From an uncultured Clostridia bacterium (GTDB lineage: Bacteria > Bacillota > Clostridia > Christensenellales > UBA1242): 35,702 nucleotides of DNA. How positions within the stretch are numbered: the first letter of the stretch is position 1; every line of letters starts with the position of its first letter. The notes below the pieces were generated by a model. That model saw nothing but the letters and a program-made list of their open reading frames with translations. It had not been told where the DNA came from and searched no databases. Location: assembly GCA_934778125.1 (NCBI GenBank), contig CAKVOF010000011.1, positions 1-35,702 on the forward strand, given 5' to 3'. The position numbers were made by a program, and so were the translations under genes. Shown here in pieces: positions 25,014-33,785 of the stretch.

Positions 25014-26006
25014 ATGGATGAAAATAAAAAGAAAGCCTTAGAACAAGCACTTTTGCATATAGAAAAGCAGTTTGGTAAAGGTTCAATAATGAAATTAAGC
25101 GAGTCTGCAAGTCAGGCTGTGGATGTTATTCCAACTGGTTGCCTTACACTTGATTACGCATTAGGGATAGGAGGTGTTCCTCGCGGAAGAATAATTGAAA
25201 TTTATGGTCCTGAAAGTTCAGGTAAAACAACTGTTTCTCTACATATATTAGCTGAAGCACAAAAGTTGGGCGGAGCCGCTGCTTTTATTGATGCTGAACA
25301 CGCTTTAGATCCTCAATATGCTGCAAAGTTAGGTGTTAATGTTGATGATTTATATATTAGTCAACCTGATACTGGTGAACAAGCATTAGATATTTGCGAA
25401 GCACTAGTTAGAAGTGGGGCAATTGACATCATAGTTGTTGACTCTGTCGCCGCTTTAACTCCAAAAGCTGAAATTGATGGCGAAATGGGCGACAACTTTA
25501 TTGGATCTCACGCTAGATTAATGAGTCAAGCATTAAGAAAACTAACAGGAATAATCAACAAAAGCAACACTTGTGTTATATTTATTAACCAATTGCGTGA
25601 TAAAATAGGTGTTATATATGGAAGCCCAGAAACAACAACTGGCGGAAAAGCTTTAAAGTTTTACTCAAGTGTTAGATTAGATGTTAGAAAAACTGATGTA
25701 ATAAAAGATGGAAGCGAAATCATCGGTAATAAAACGAAGATTAAAGTAGTTAAAAATAAAATGGCTCCACCATTTAAAACTGCTGAATTTGATATTCTAT
25801 ATGGAATTGGAATTGATAAAGAAGGCTGTGTTGTTGATATGGCAGCTCAAGCAGACATCATTCAAAAAAGTGGTTCATGGTATAGTTACAATGGAGAAAA
25901 GATTGGCCAAGGAAGAGACTCAGCTAAAGCTTTCTTACATAACAATCCAGAAATTTATGAAACAGTCTATAATAAAGTTAAAGAAGCAATGCAAAATAAT
26001 AATTAA
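25014..26006 (+). CDS. recA: Recombinase RecA
   Basis: RecA forms filaments on single-stranded DNA, performs strand exchange and triggers the SOS response. The 330-residue protein has Walker A 'GPESSGKTT' (65-73), Walker B 'IDIIVVDSVAALTP', the L2-side 'INQLRDKIGVIYGSPETTTGG' region and the usual C-terminal domain. It is slightly shorter than the E. coli protein because the acidic C-terminal tail is reduced. GGAG at 25003-25006 is a good ribosome site. It is probably served both by its own promoter and by read-through from pgsA-cinA, and closed by a hairpin terminator. Confidence 0.98.
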   Translation: MDENKKKALEQALLHIEKQFGKGSIMKLSESASQAVDVIPTGCLTLDYALGIGGVPRGRIIEIYGPESSGKTTVSLHILAEAQKLGGAAAFIDAEHALDPQYAAKLGVNVDDLYISQPDTGEQALDICEALVRSGAIDIIVVDSVAALTPKAEIDGEMGDNFIGSHARLMSQALRKLTGIINKSNTCVIFINQLRDKIGVIYGSPETTTGGKALKFYSSVRLDVRKTDVIKDGSEIIGNKTKIKVVKNKMAPPFKTAEFDILYGIGIDKEGCVVDMAAQADIIQKSGSWYSYNGEKIGQGRDSAKAFLHNNPEIYETVYNKVKEAMQNNN

Positions 26007-26007
26007 T

Positions 26008-26057
26008 AAAAAATGTGATTTAGATGCCGATTGCGACTTAATAAATCACATTTTTTT
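26008..26057 (+). terminator. Rho-independent terminator after recA
   Basis: A perfect AT-rich stem of about 15 bases (26008-26022 with 26042-26056) encloses a 19-base, GC-richer loop and merges into a run of T. Confidence 0.8.
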
Positions 26058-26094
26058 AAAGCAATTTTATTATAAAATTAGGTAGGATAAAATA

Positions 26095-27261
26095 ATGAAT
26101 ATTAGAATATTACAAACATCAAAAAGCGATTTCATAAACTTAAAAGAGAATTTTGATATCTTTAGTGGACATTGTGCTGGAGTATGCTATATGCCAAACA
26201 CAATTGATGATATATTAAATGAACCAATTGAAAAAACTCAACGCAGAATTAATCAAACAAAACAAAGCGGACACCATAGCGTTTATGACCATAACTATAT
26301 TTCATTATACTTAGAGGATATTCCCAAACTTCTTGTAATGTTTTTAAATAACGAAAGGATGTACACAACTAGCGAAAAATCTGGCAGATATACTATTATG
26401 AGAACATCACCAAGGGAAGAAGAATTATATAACAAATGGTTAGAAATTTATACAAAGTTAATAAATGATAAATACAAGGGTACTAATCAATACTTTTCAG
26501 AGCTTAGAATTAAAAAGTTAGCTCAAGAAAACGCAAGATATTTAACATCAATATTCACTCCTGTATCACTTGTATACACGGTTTCGTATAGACAATTAAA
26601 CATTTTATACAGTTCGTTATATAAGTTGTCTCAAACAAAGCAAATCGCAATATTAGAAAAATTAAAGCCATATATAATTGAGTTGCTAGAACAATTTAAA
26701 AACACTGGTTACATTGATGACATACTTTGTATAGATAACAAAAATAGAACTCTTAGTTTATTCAACACAAATAAATCAAAACCACAAGAATACTTCGGCG
26801 ATGTATATTGCACCTCTTATAAGTTAACACTGCCAGCATTGGCAGAAGCTCAAAGACATAGAACATTGGCATATAATATTGAACCATTGAAAAGGACCGA
26901 ATATTATGTGCCTAATATAATTAGAAAAAATGAAACTTTAAAAAATGAATGGTTAAAAGATTTAGATTCTATAAAAGAACTATATCCTCAAGCAATTTTA
27001 TATAAAGTTACTGAACGTGGTTTATTTGAAAATTTTACTCTTAAATTAAAAGAAAGAAATTGCACTTTTGTTCTATTAGAACTATATCAATCGACTCAAA
27101 AGACACTTAAAAAATATTATAATTCACTTAAAAAGTCTAATCATTATTTAAAAGAAAAATTAAGCGAATATAATTATCCAGCAAGATGTTATTTTAAAGA
27201 TTTTAAGTGCACAGCGCCTTGCGGATTTCCAGATGGAATTAAGGGTATAAGAGAAATATAA
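26095..27261 (+). CDS. thyX: Two-module ThyX-like flavin-dependent thymidylate synthase homologue
   Basis: ThyX makes dTMP from dUMP using FAD and methylenetetrahydrofolate, acting as a tetramer. Typical ThyX has about 210-260 residues. This one has 388 and appears to hold two ThyX folds. Module 1 (about 1-215) has 'SGHHSVYDH' (58-66), 'NERMYTTSEKSGRYT' (86-100) and 'ENARYLTS..SYRQLNIL' (145-171). Module 2 (about 230-388) has 'EAQRHRTLAYNIEP' (251-264) and 'EYYVP' (269-273). The ThyX signature RHR-x2-S-x-N-E-x-S-x-RY is thus divided: module 1 keeps the E-x-S-x-RY half, module 2 the RHR and Asn half. A Cys cluster (365, 372, 376) closes the protein. AGGA at 26084-26087 precedes the start. A split active site is inference. 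Confidence 0.82.
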   Translation: MNIRILQTSKSDFINLKENFDIFSGHCAGVCYMPNTIDDILNEPIEKTQRRINQTKQSGHHSVYDHNYISLYLEDIPKLLVMFLNNERMYTTSEKSGRYTIMRTSPREEELYNKWLEIYTKLINDKYKGTNQYFSELRIKKLAQENARYLTSIFTPVSLVYTVSYRQLNILYSSLYKLSQTKQIAILEKLKPYIIELLEQFKNTGYIDDILCIDNKNRTLSLFNTNKSKPQEYFGDVYCTSYKLTLPALAEAQRHRTLAYNIEPLKRTEYYVPNIIRKNETLKNEWLKDLDSIKELYPQAILYKVTERGLFENFTLKLKERNCTFVLLELYQSTQKTLKKYYNSLKKSNHYLKEKLSEYNYPARCYFKDFKCTAPCGFPDGIKGIREI

Positions 27262-27435
27262 AGATAGACTCAAAATAAACTATGTGCTATAAAATTTTAA
27301 CTTGCTTAAAATTTTATTTACTAACGAAATTTCCAAACAAATTGTGGCATCATAGTTTAAATAAACATCAGTTGCTAGCAAGTATCGCTTTAGATTATTT
27401 GCTAACAACTTCCGATAATACAATATAGAATGAAT
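27262..27435. repeat. Nested inverted repeats between convergent thyX and pbp genes
   Basis: Three inverted repeats lie here. A 12-base AT-only stem (27289-27300 with 27306-27317, loop CTTGC) may serve as a weak thyX terminator. It is enclosed by TAAACTATG (27276-27284) and CATAGTTTA (27351-27359). A separate 11-base stem with one mismatch follows: GTTGCTAGCAA (27371-27381) with TTGCTAACAAC (27399-27409). I see no gene here. Confidence 0.5.
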
Positions 27436-27470
27436 TAAAAAATGGTATATTATTAAATATACCATTTTTT
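27436..27470. terminator. Bidirectional terminator overlapping the pbp stop codon
   Basis: A perfect 15-base stem (27437-27451 with 27456-27470) has A runs on one side and T runs on the other, so it can end transcription from both thyX and the minus-strand pbp gene. The last codons and stop of pbp (27453-27455) form part of the hairpin. Confidence 0.75.
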
Positions 27471-29708
27471 ATTATTATTGGCAATATATATTGTATTATT
27501 GTCAATAATCTTATTATTTTTGTCAATAGTATCGTAATATTTGACAATTATATTATATTTCCCTTTACCTAAATTATTAAACACAAATAATTTTTCATTA
27601 TTATTCACATTAGCAATAACTGTTTTTCCACTTTCATTTTTTAGAACAACATCAATATTGTTGATATACCTGTTTTTAGCTACTTCAACATAAACATTGT
27701 TAGACTCAACACTATAACTAATTAAACTTGACACATCATTTAAACCACTACAACATTTTGGCAAATATCTTTTACTAAACAATGCAATATTAGAATTATC
27801 ACCATTAATATCATCTAAATATATTCTAGAATTATACTCATATTCGTATTCGTTAATAGGCACTTTTTCAACGCTATCTGGCACAATAAAATTCTCACAT
27901 TTAATATTTAACCCCTCAAAAATATATTTAACTATTTCAGTAGCGTATGTTCCACCATTATTATTTCCTTCCAGCATATACTCTTTTTTTAAAGAATAAT
28001 TACCTAACCAAATTCCAACACATACATTTGGATTATATGCTATACTATAGCAATCTGTATTTAGGTTGCTATTTTTAACACACACAGTTCCTGTTTTACC
28101 AGCTAAATTTAAATTCAAACTATTTAATTTTTTGCTTGTTCCATTTTTAACCGCATTCTCAAGAGTTGTTGTTATTAAATATGCAACATCATCATTCATT
28201 ACTTTTTCCTTTTTAATATTATTTTTATAAATCAAAACATTTTCAGAATTTCTAATTTCATCGATTATATAACTATCTTTATATTGTCCTAAGTCCGCAA
28301 ATGATGTATAAGCATTTGTTAACTCTCTCAACGTGATACCTTCATCAAAACCACCTAAGGCTATTGCATAACTATTATCATTCTTACTAAATTTAATGCC
28401 TAATTTTTCCGCATATTTTTTACAATAACCAACGCCTAAATCTTCCATCACTTTAACCGCCGGAATATTTAAACTTTTAGCAATAGCATCTTCAATTGAA
28501 ACATACCCATAATTTATGCCACCTAAGTTTGTCGGTTTATAACCTTTAATATTTATTGGTTCATCTAATATTTTACTCATAGGAGAATATCCAACTTCAA
28601 ACGCGGGTGCATAGACTAAAACCGGTTTAATAGCACTTCCTGGTTGTCTTTTTACAGAATAAACATCGTATGGACTATTTGAATAAATAGCTAATACTTT
28701 GTTTGTTTTGTTATCAATTATAATCCCCAATCCATCAGCCTTGTTTCCATAGTTATTAGCAACAACATTTTTCTCGTTAGTTATTTGTTTTTTTAATTGA
28801 TCTTGATACTTAACATCTATTGTTGTTTTTATTTTTAATTTGTTTTTTAAAATATAGTCCACACTAACGTTTAATATATTACAAGCTTCATTCAAAATAT
28901 AGTTATTAAGATAAATATCATTAATCGATTCACTAATAGCTTCATCATTTAAACTTAGTGATATAGAAGAATTTATTGCACTTTCATAATCAACTTCCGA
29001 TATCTTGTTATCATCTCTCATTTCTTTTAAAACCAAATTTTTTCTTTTTGTGCAGTTTTCTGGGTTGTTAATAGGGGAGTAATATGATGGTGACTTTATT
29101 ATAGAAGCTAAAATAGCACTTTCATTTAAACTTAAATTTTCAGCACTTTTATTAAAATAAAACTGTGATGCAGTTTCAATTCCATAGCAACCGTGACCAA
29201 AATATATAATATTTAGATAGTCCTCTAAAATTTCGCTTTTACTATATTTATTTTCTAACTTTTTTGCCAAAAATATTTCATTCAATTTTCTTTCGATTGA
29301 TTTTTTATTACTTAAGTATTTGTTTTTTATTAACTGCTGAGTTATTGTGCTTGCGCCTTCGGAAAAGGATAAATTTTTTAAATTGTTTAATCCAGCCTTT
29401 AACATTCTCTTGTAATTCACTCCGTTATGACTGAAAAAAGCCTTATCTTCAATGGAAACGAAGGCATTAATTGTGTTTTGGTTTAATTTGTTAATAGGAA
29501 TATAGTTGTTTTCAGTTTCAAATATGCTATTGTTTTCCGAATCAAGGATCACGTATTTTTCTGGATTTCCGTTAATACTAACTGATTGTAAATTAGAACT
29601 TTTATAACAAGAAAAAACAAATGCACTTACTGCAATGCCGATAAAAATGATTATAATGCAAATAATTATTGAACTAATCTTGACAAATTTTTTTAACCTT
29701 TCTTTCAT
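27453..29708 (-). CDS. Class A penicillin-binding protein (bifunctional peptidoglycan synthase)
   Basis: This enzyme polymerises glycan strands and cross-links peptides of the cell wall. The 751-residue protein has a short cytoplasmic start and one membrane anchor (10-33). The glycosyltransferase-51 domain has Glu87 in 'SIEDKAFFSHNGV' and 'GASTITQQLIKN' (118-129). The transpeptidase domain has 'S358-A-I-K361', 'S412-L-N414' and 'K538-T-G540', so both activities look intact. A C-terminal extension of roughly 130-150 residues, Asn-rich and perhaps beta-sandwich-like, follows. It is the only minus-strand gene, a single-gene unit with its own promoter and a shared terminator. Closest by layout to the PBP1A/PonA group, but I do not assign a paralogue name. 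Confidence 0.93.
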   Translation of the reverse strand: MKERLKKFVKISSIIICIIIIFIGIAVSAFVFSCYKSSNLQSVSINGNPEKYVILDSENNSIFETENNYIPINKLNQNTINAFVSIEDKAFFSHNGVNYKRMLKAGLNNLKNLSFSEGASTITQQLIKNKYLSNKKSIERKLNEIFLAKKLENKYSKSEILEDYLNIIYFGHGCYGIETASQFYFNKSAENLSLNESAILASIIKSPSYYSPINNPENCTKRKNLVLKEMRDDNKISEVDYESAINSSISLSLNDEAISESINDIYLNNYILNEACNILNVSVDYILKNKLKIKTTIDVKYQDQLKKQITNEKNVVANNYGNKADGLGIIIDNKTNKVLAIYSNSPYDVYSVKRQPGSAIKPVLVYAPAFEVGYSPMSKILDEPINIKGYKPTNLGGINYGYVSIEDAIAKSLNIPAVKVMEDLGVGYCKKYAEKLGIKFSKNDNSYAIALGGFDEGITLRELTNAYTSFADLGQYKDSYIIDEIRNSENVLIYKNNIKKEKVMNDDVAYLITTTLENAVKNGTSKKLNSLNLNLAGKTGTVCVKNSNLNTDCYSIAYNPNVCVGIWLGNYSLKKEYMLEGNNNGGTYATEIVKYIFEGLNIKCENFIVPDSVEKVPINEYEYEYNSRIYLDDINGDNSNIALFSKRYLPKCCSGLNDVSSLISYSVESNNVYVEVAKNRYINNIDVVLKNESGKTVIANVNNNEKLFVFNNLGKGKYNIIVKYYDTIDKNNKIIDNNTIYIANNNKKWYI

Positions 29709-29767
29709 TACATATCTTTTAATATAAAAATATTTTTTCTTGTCGCTAGTTATTATGTGTTTTTATG

Positions 29768-29796
29768 TTGAAATTATGTTTATTTTAATGTAAAAT
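29768..29796 (+). promoter_or_regulatory. Promoter for miaB-mutS-mutL
   Basis: TTGAAA (29768-29773), a 17-base spacer and TAAAAT (29791-29796). The ribosome site AAGGCGG (29817-29823) and the miaB start follow. Confidence 0.55.
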
Positions 29797-29811
29797 ATAT
29801 AATATTGTAAA
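29782..29811 (-). promoter_or_regulatory. Candidate promoter for the penicillin-binding protein gene
   Basis: On the minus strand TTTACA (29811-29806), an 18-base spacer and TAAAAT (29787-29782). It overlaps the divergent miaB promoter, so the two may interfere. Confidence 0.4.
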
Positions 29812-29829
29812 AATATAAGGCGGTTTATA

Positions 29830-31155
29830 ATGGATAAATGCTATTTAATTAAAACTTATGGTTGCCAAATGAATATACACGATAGCGAAAAAATAGCTGG
29901 AATGTTAAAAGATTTAGGTTATAAAGAAACTGAATCAAGCACTCAAGCAGATGTTGTTGTTTTTAACACATGCTGTATTCGAGATGGAGTTGAACAAAAA
30001 ATTTCTGCACACATAGGTGCATTTAAAAATATAAAGAAAAATAAACCATCACAAATTATTATAGTTTGTGGTTGTTTTTCGCAAGAAAAAGATAAAGCCG
30101 AATTACTTAAAAAACGTTTTCCTTTTATTGATATTATTGTTGGAACATTTAATAACCACGAAATAAAAGAAAAACTTATTAATTATATTGAAAGTAGAAA
30201 GAAAATTATTGATATCTGGGAAAAAGAAAATGGCATATTTGAAAATACCGACATTTATAGAACTAGCGGAAATAATGCATGGGTTAACATTTCATATGGT
30301 TGCAATAACTTTTGCACATATTGTATCGTTCCATATGTTCGTGGAAGAGAACGTTCTCGAAAAATGGAAGATATCTATAAAGAAGTTGAGATTCTTGTTA
30401 AACAAGGGTATAAATATATCACATTACTTGGTCAAAATGTAAACTCTTATGGGAACGATTTAAATGATGGAGAAACTAATTTTTCGAATCTTTTAAATGT
30501 TCTATCTAAAATTGAAGGTGACTATAGAATCAAATTTATGACAAGTCATCCAAAAGATTTATCATCAGAATTAATAAAAACAATTGCAAATAATCCTAAA
30601 ATTTGCAAGTGTATACACCTACCAGTTCAAGCAGGCAGTAACAAGATTCTTAAATTAATGAATAGAAATTACACTCGCGAAAAGTATCTTTCTATTATTG
30701 ATGAAATTAGAGAGAATATACCAAATGCATCAATAACAACTGATATCATTGTTGGCTTTCCATGTGAAACTGATGAAGATTTCAATGAAACTTTGGATTT
30801 AATTAAAAAAGTCAAATATGAGGGCGTATTCGCATTTATGTACTCGAAAAGAACCGGAACGATTGCTGCTTCAATGGAAGATCAAGTTCCAGAAGAGATA
30901 AAAAATATTCGTGTGAACAAAGTTCTAGAACTGCAAAAACAAATTTCAGAGAAAAATCACAAAAATATGCTTAATAAAGTTTATGATGGATTAATAACTG
31001 AGAAGCTTGAAAATTGTAATTACAAAGCTGTTTTAGATTTTGGTAAAGATATAATTATTAAATCATATAACAAAAGCATAGCTATACCATCATTCAAGAA
31101 AATTAAAATAACTGAAATAAAAAACAAAAAATTTTATGGAGAGATAGTAGATTAA
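29830..31155 (+). CDS. miaB: tRNA-2-methylthio-N6-dimethylallyladenosine synthase MiaB
   Basis: MiaB adds a methylthio group to i6A-37 of tRNAs reading UNN codons. The 441-residue protein has the UPF0004 domain with Cys12 ('TYGCQMNIHDSEK'), Cys48 ('NTCCIRDGVEQK') and Cys82, plus the radical SAM cluster C158-x3-C162-x2-C165 ('GCNNFCTYCIVPYVRGRERSR'). A TRAM domain ends the protein. These are diagnostic of MiaB against its paralogue RimO. Its substrate needs MiaA, whose gene is not in the window; in many Firmicutes miaA follows mutL. The stop codon touches the mutS start (TAAATG). Confidence 0.96.
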   Translation: MDKCYLIKTYGCQMNIHDSEKIAGMLKDLGYKETESSTQADVVVFNTCCIRDGVEQKISAHIGAFKNIKKNKPSQIIIVCGCFSQEKDKAELLKKRFPFIDIIVGTFNNHEIKEKLINYIESRKKIIDIWEKENGIFENTDIYRTSGNNAWVNISYGCNNFCTYCIVPYVRGRERSRKMEDIYKEVEILVKQGYKYITLLGQNVNSYGNDLNDGETNFSNLLNVLSKIEGDYRIKFMTSHPKDLSSELIKTIANNPKICKCIHLPVQAGSNKILKLMNRNYTREKYLSIIDEIRENIPNASITTDIIVGFPCETDEDFNETLDLIKKVKYEGVFAFMYSKRTGTIAASMEDQVPEEIKNIRVNKVLELQKQISEKNHKNMLNKVYDGLITEKLENCNYKAVLDFGKDIIIKSYNKSIAIPSFKKIKITEIKNKKFYGEIVD

Positions 31156-33783
31156 ATGGCAAAAGATAAAAACGATAAATCACCAATGATGATGCATTAT
31201 TTAAGCCTTAAAGATAAATATCCTGATGCTGTTATTCTTTATAGATTAGGTGATTTCTATGAAATGTTTGATGATGATGCTGAAAAATGCAGCAGAATCT
31301 TAGGTTTAACTTTAACAGCACGAAATAACGGAACTGATACAAAATCAAAAATGTGTGGCATTCCTCAAAAAGCGTTAGATGTTTATATCGCTAAACTTAT
31401 AGATGCTGGTGAAAAAGTTGCCGTGTGCGAACAATTAACCGAGCCTGAAAAGGGAACAATTGTGCAACGCGATGTTGTTAGAGTGATAACCCCCGGGACA
31501 GTTGTTGATTCCGATATTCTTGATGATAAATCAAATGTTTACATTGCGAGCATATTTGTTTCAAAAAACGATGTTGGCATCTCTTACTCAGATATCTCAA
31601 CTGGAGAATTTGTTACAACTGAATTTTTAGGTTGTGATAATTTATCTCAAACAATTAATGATTATCTTGCAATGTTCATGCCAAAAGAAGTAATTTGTAA
31701 CAAAGAAGCATTATCACTTCAATATGAAATGCCTGCAGTAAAAGCTCAATTAATTCCTGACTTTACATATTATGATATATCAATTCCATCAGAAAAATCT
31801 GAGATATTTAAAGAAATTTCTAACCAATTTGGATTCCAAAAAATTAAAGATTGTGAATGTTACAATAACGACTTTGCATTAAAATCTACTTATTTCTTAC
31901 TAAAATACATAACTCAAACACAAAAAAGACACTTAACCCATATTCATCAACTGAAATATTTAAACACAAATAGTTTTATGCAGTTAGATTCTAACTCAAG
32001 ATTAAATCTTGAATTAGTTTCTTCAATAAAAGACAGGAAAAAACGCAATTCTTTATATTGGCTTTTAGATAAAACAAAAACATGCATGGGCTCTAGAACA
32101 TTAAGAAGTTATATTGAAAAACCACTTTTCAACGATAAAATGATTAACTACAGATTGAACGCTGTTGGAGAGTTGTTTAAAAATATAATTACACGCGAAA
32201 ATATACGAGATCTATTATCATCAGTTTATGACTTAGAAAGATTGTGTGGAAGAATTAGCTATGGAAGCCTAACTCCAAAAGATTGTGTTAGTTTGAGAGA
32301 ATCTCTAAAGAACCTTTCAAATATTAAAAATGAACTATCAAAATTTTCAAGCAAAATGCTGTGTGATATTAATTCAGATATTTATAATTTTGATAACATT
32401 TACGATATGCTAATCCGCTCAATCAATCAAGAAACAGCAACTAACAACTTAAAAGATAATGGCTTCATTTTAAAGGGTTTCAACGCTGAGTTAGATAGCT
32501 ACTTAAATATTTCTTCTTCATCAACATCAACAATTACTGAACTTGAAGTTAAAGAAAGGAACGAAACTAAAATTAAAAATTTACATATATCTTACAACAA
32601 AGTGTTTGGCTATTTTATTGAAGTCCCTAAGTCTCAAGCAGAAAATGTTCCTTATAATTATATAAGAAAACAAACTCTTGCAAACTCTGAAAGGTATGTT
32701 ACTATAGAACTTAAAGAATTAGAAGATAAAATATTAAACGCAAATGATAGAATTGTAAATCTTGAGAAAAGTATTTTTAAAGATATTAAAGAAGTGCTGT
32801 TCAATAATTTATCTGAATTACAGTCAACAGCTAAAGCTCTTTGTAATCTTGATGCTATTTGCTCTCTTGCAACCGTTGCATCAGAAAAAAATTATTGTAA
32901 ACCAATTATAAATTCAAATGTTGACAGAATTGAGATCATAGATGGTCGACACCCAATAGTGGAAGTTCTAAACAAGAATGAGGATTTCGTACCAAATGAC
33001 ACAATTTTAAACAATACTGATTGTAAAACAATGATCATAACAGGTCCTAATATGGCTGGTAAAAGCACCTATATGCGTCAAGTTGCGTTAATTATTATAA
33101 TGGCACATATCGGATCGTTTGTGCCCGCAACTAGCGCCAAAATATGTCTTACAGATAGAATATTCACAAGAATAGGTGCAAATGATGACTTAGCCTTTGG
33201 TCAAAGCACATTTATGGTTGAAATGAATGAGGTAAGCAACATTCTTTCACACGCCACAAATAAAAGTTTTGTTATATTAGATGAAGTCGGTAGGGGAACA
33301 AGCACTTTTGATGGGTTAAGTATAGCATGGAGCGTTCTAGAATATATCAACAATAATCTCAACGTTAAAACACTATTTGCAACACACTTTCATGAATTAA
33401 CAGAATTAGAATCTAAGCTTGATGGAATTAAAAATTATAGAGTGAGCGTTAAGGAATATAACAACTCAGTAATATTCTTAAGGAAAATTGTTAGAGGAAG
33501 TGCGAATAGAAGTTTTGGTATTGAAGTTGCATCACTAGCAAACCTACCTGAAGAAGTAATTTCAAGAGCAAAAGAGATTTTAAGTATCCTTGAATCCAAT
33601 GATTTAGTTACTGAAAAACAAATTGAATGTAATGAAGATAATCAAAACGCAACTAACGCGAAAAATTTAAAAAGATATAACCAATTATATGAAATATTAA
33701 GTGATATAAATGTTAACAATCTAACGCCATTAAATGCTTTCGATACTATTATTGAACTAACGAAAATTATAGGTAAAAATTAA
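31156..33783 (+). CDS. mutS: DNA mismatch repair ATPase MutS
   Basis: MutS recognises mispaired bases and small loops and recruits MutL. The 875-residue protein has the mismatch-reading 'LGDFYEMF' motif in the N-terminal domain, connector, lever and clamp regions, then the ABC-type ATPase: Walker A 'GPNMAGKST' (630-638), 'GQSTFMVEM', Walker B 'VILDEVGRGTSTFDG' and 'ATHFHELTELE'. A C-terminal helix-turn-helix region follows. GGAGAG in the end of miaB is the ribosome site, and there is no gap between the miaB stop and this start. All functional motifs are present, so canonical mismatch repair with mutL is expected. Confidence 0.97.
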   Translation: MAKDKNDKSPMMMHYLSLKDKYPDAVILYRLGDFYEMFDDDAEKCSRILGLTLTARNNGTDTKSKMCGIPQKALDVYIAKLIDAGEKVAVCEQLTEPEKGTIVQRDVVRVITPGTVVDSDILDDKSNVYIASIFVSKNDVGISYSDISTGEFVTTEFLGCDNLSQTINDYLAMFMPKEVICNKEALSLQYEMPAVKAQLIPDFTYYDISIPSEKSEIFKEISNQFGFQKIKDCECYNNDFALKSTYFLLKYITQTQKRHLTHIHQLKYLNTNSFMQLDSNSRLNLELVSSIKDRKKRNSLYWLLDKTKTCMGSRTLRSYIEKPLFNDKMINYRLNAVGELFKNIITRENIRDLLSSVYDLERLCGRISYGSLTPKDCVSLRESLKNLSNIKNELSKFSSKMLCDINSDIYNFDNIYDMLIRSINQETATNNLKDNGFILKGFNAELDSYLNISSSSTSTITELEVKERNETKIKNLHISYNKVFGYFIEVPKSQAENVPYNYIRKQTLANSERYVTIELKELEDKILNANDRIVNLEKSIFKDIKEVLFNNLSELQSTAKALCNLDAICSLATVASEKNYCKPIINSNVDRIEIIDGRHPIVEVLNKNEDFVPNDTILNNTDCKTMIITGPNMAGKSTYMRQVALIIIMAHIGSFVPATSAKICLTDRIFTRIGANDDLAFGQSTFMVEMNEVSNILSHATNKSFVILDEVGRGTSTFDGLSIAWSVLEYINNNLNVKTLFATHFHELTELESKLDGIKNYRVSVKEYNNSVIFLRKIVRGSANRSFGIEVASLANLPEEVISRAKEILSILESNDLVTEKQIECNEDNQNATNAKNLKRYNQLYEILSDINVNNLTPLNAFDTIIELTKIIGKN

Positions 33784-33785
33784 TT

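Noticed and set aside
26057..26080. Palindrome AATTTTAT-T-ATAAAATT before thyX as an operator
   Set aside because: Such AT-only palindromes are expected often by chance at this base composition, and no other evidence supports a binding site.
27280..27465. A 61-codon minus-strand frame between thyX and pbp
   Set aside because: It is made largely of the inverted repeats and terminator of this interval, has no ribosome site and resembles no family I know.
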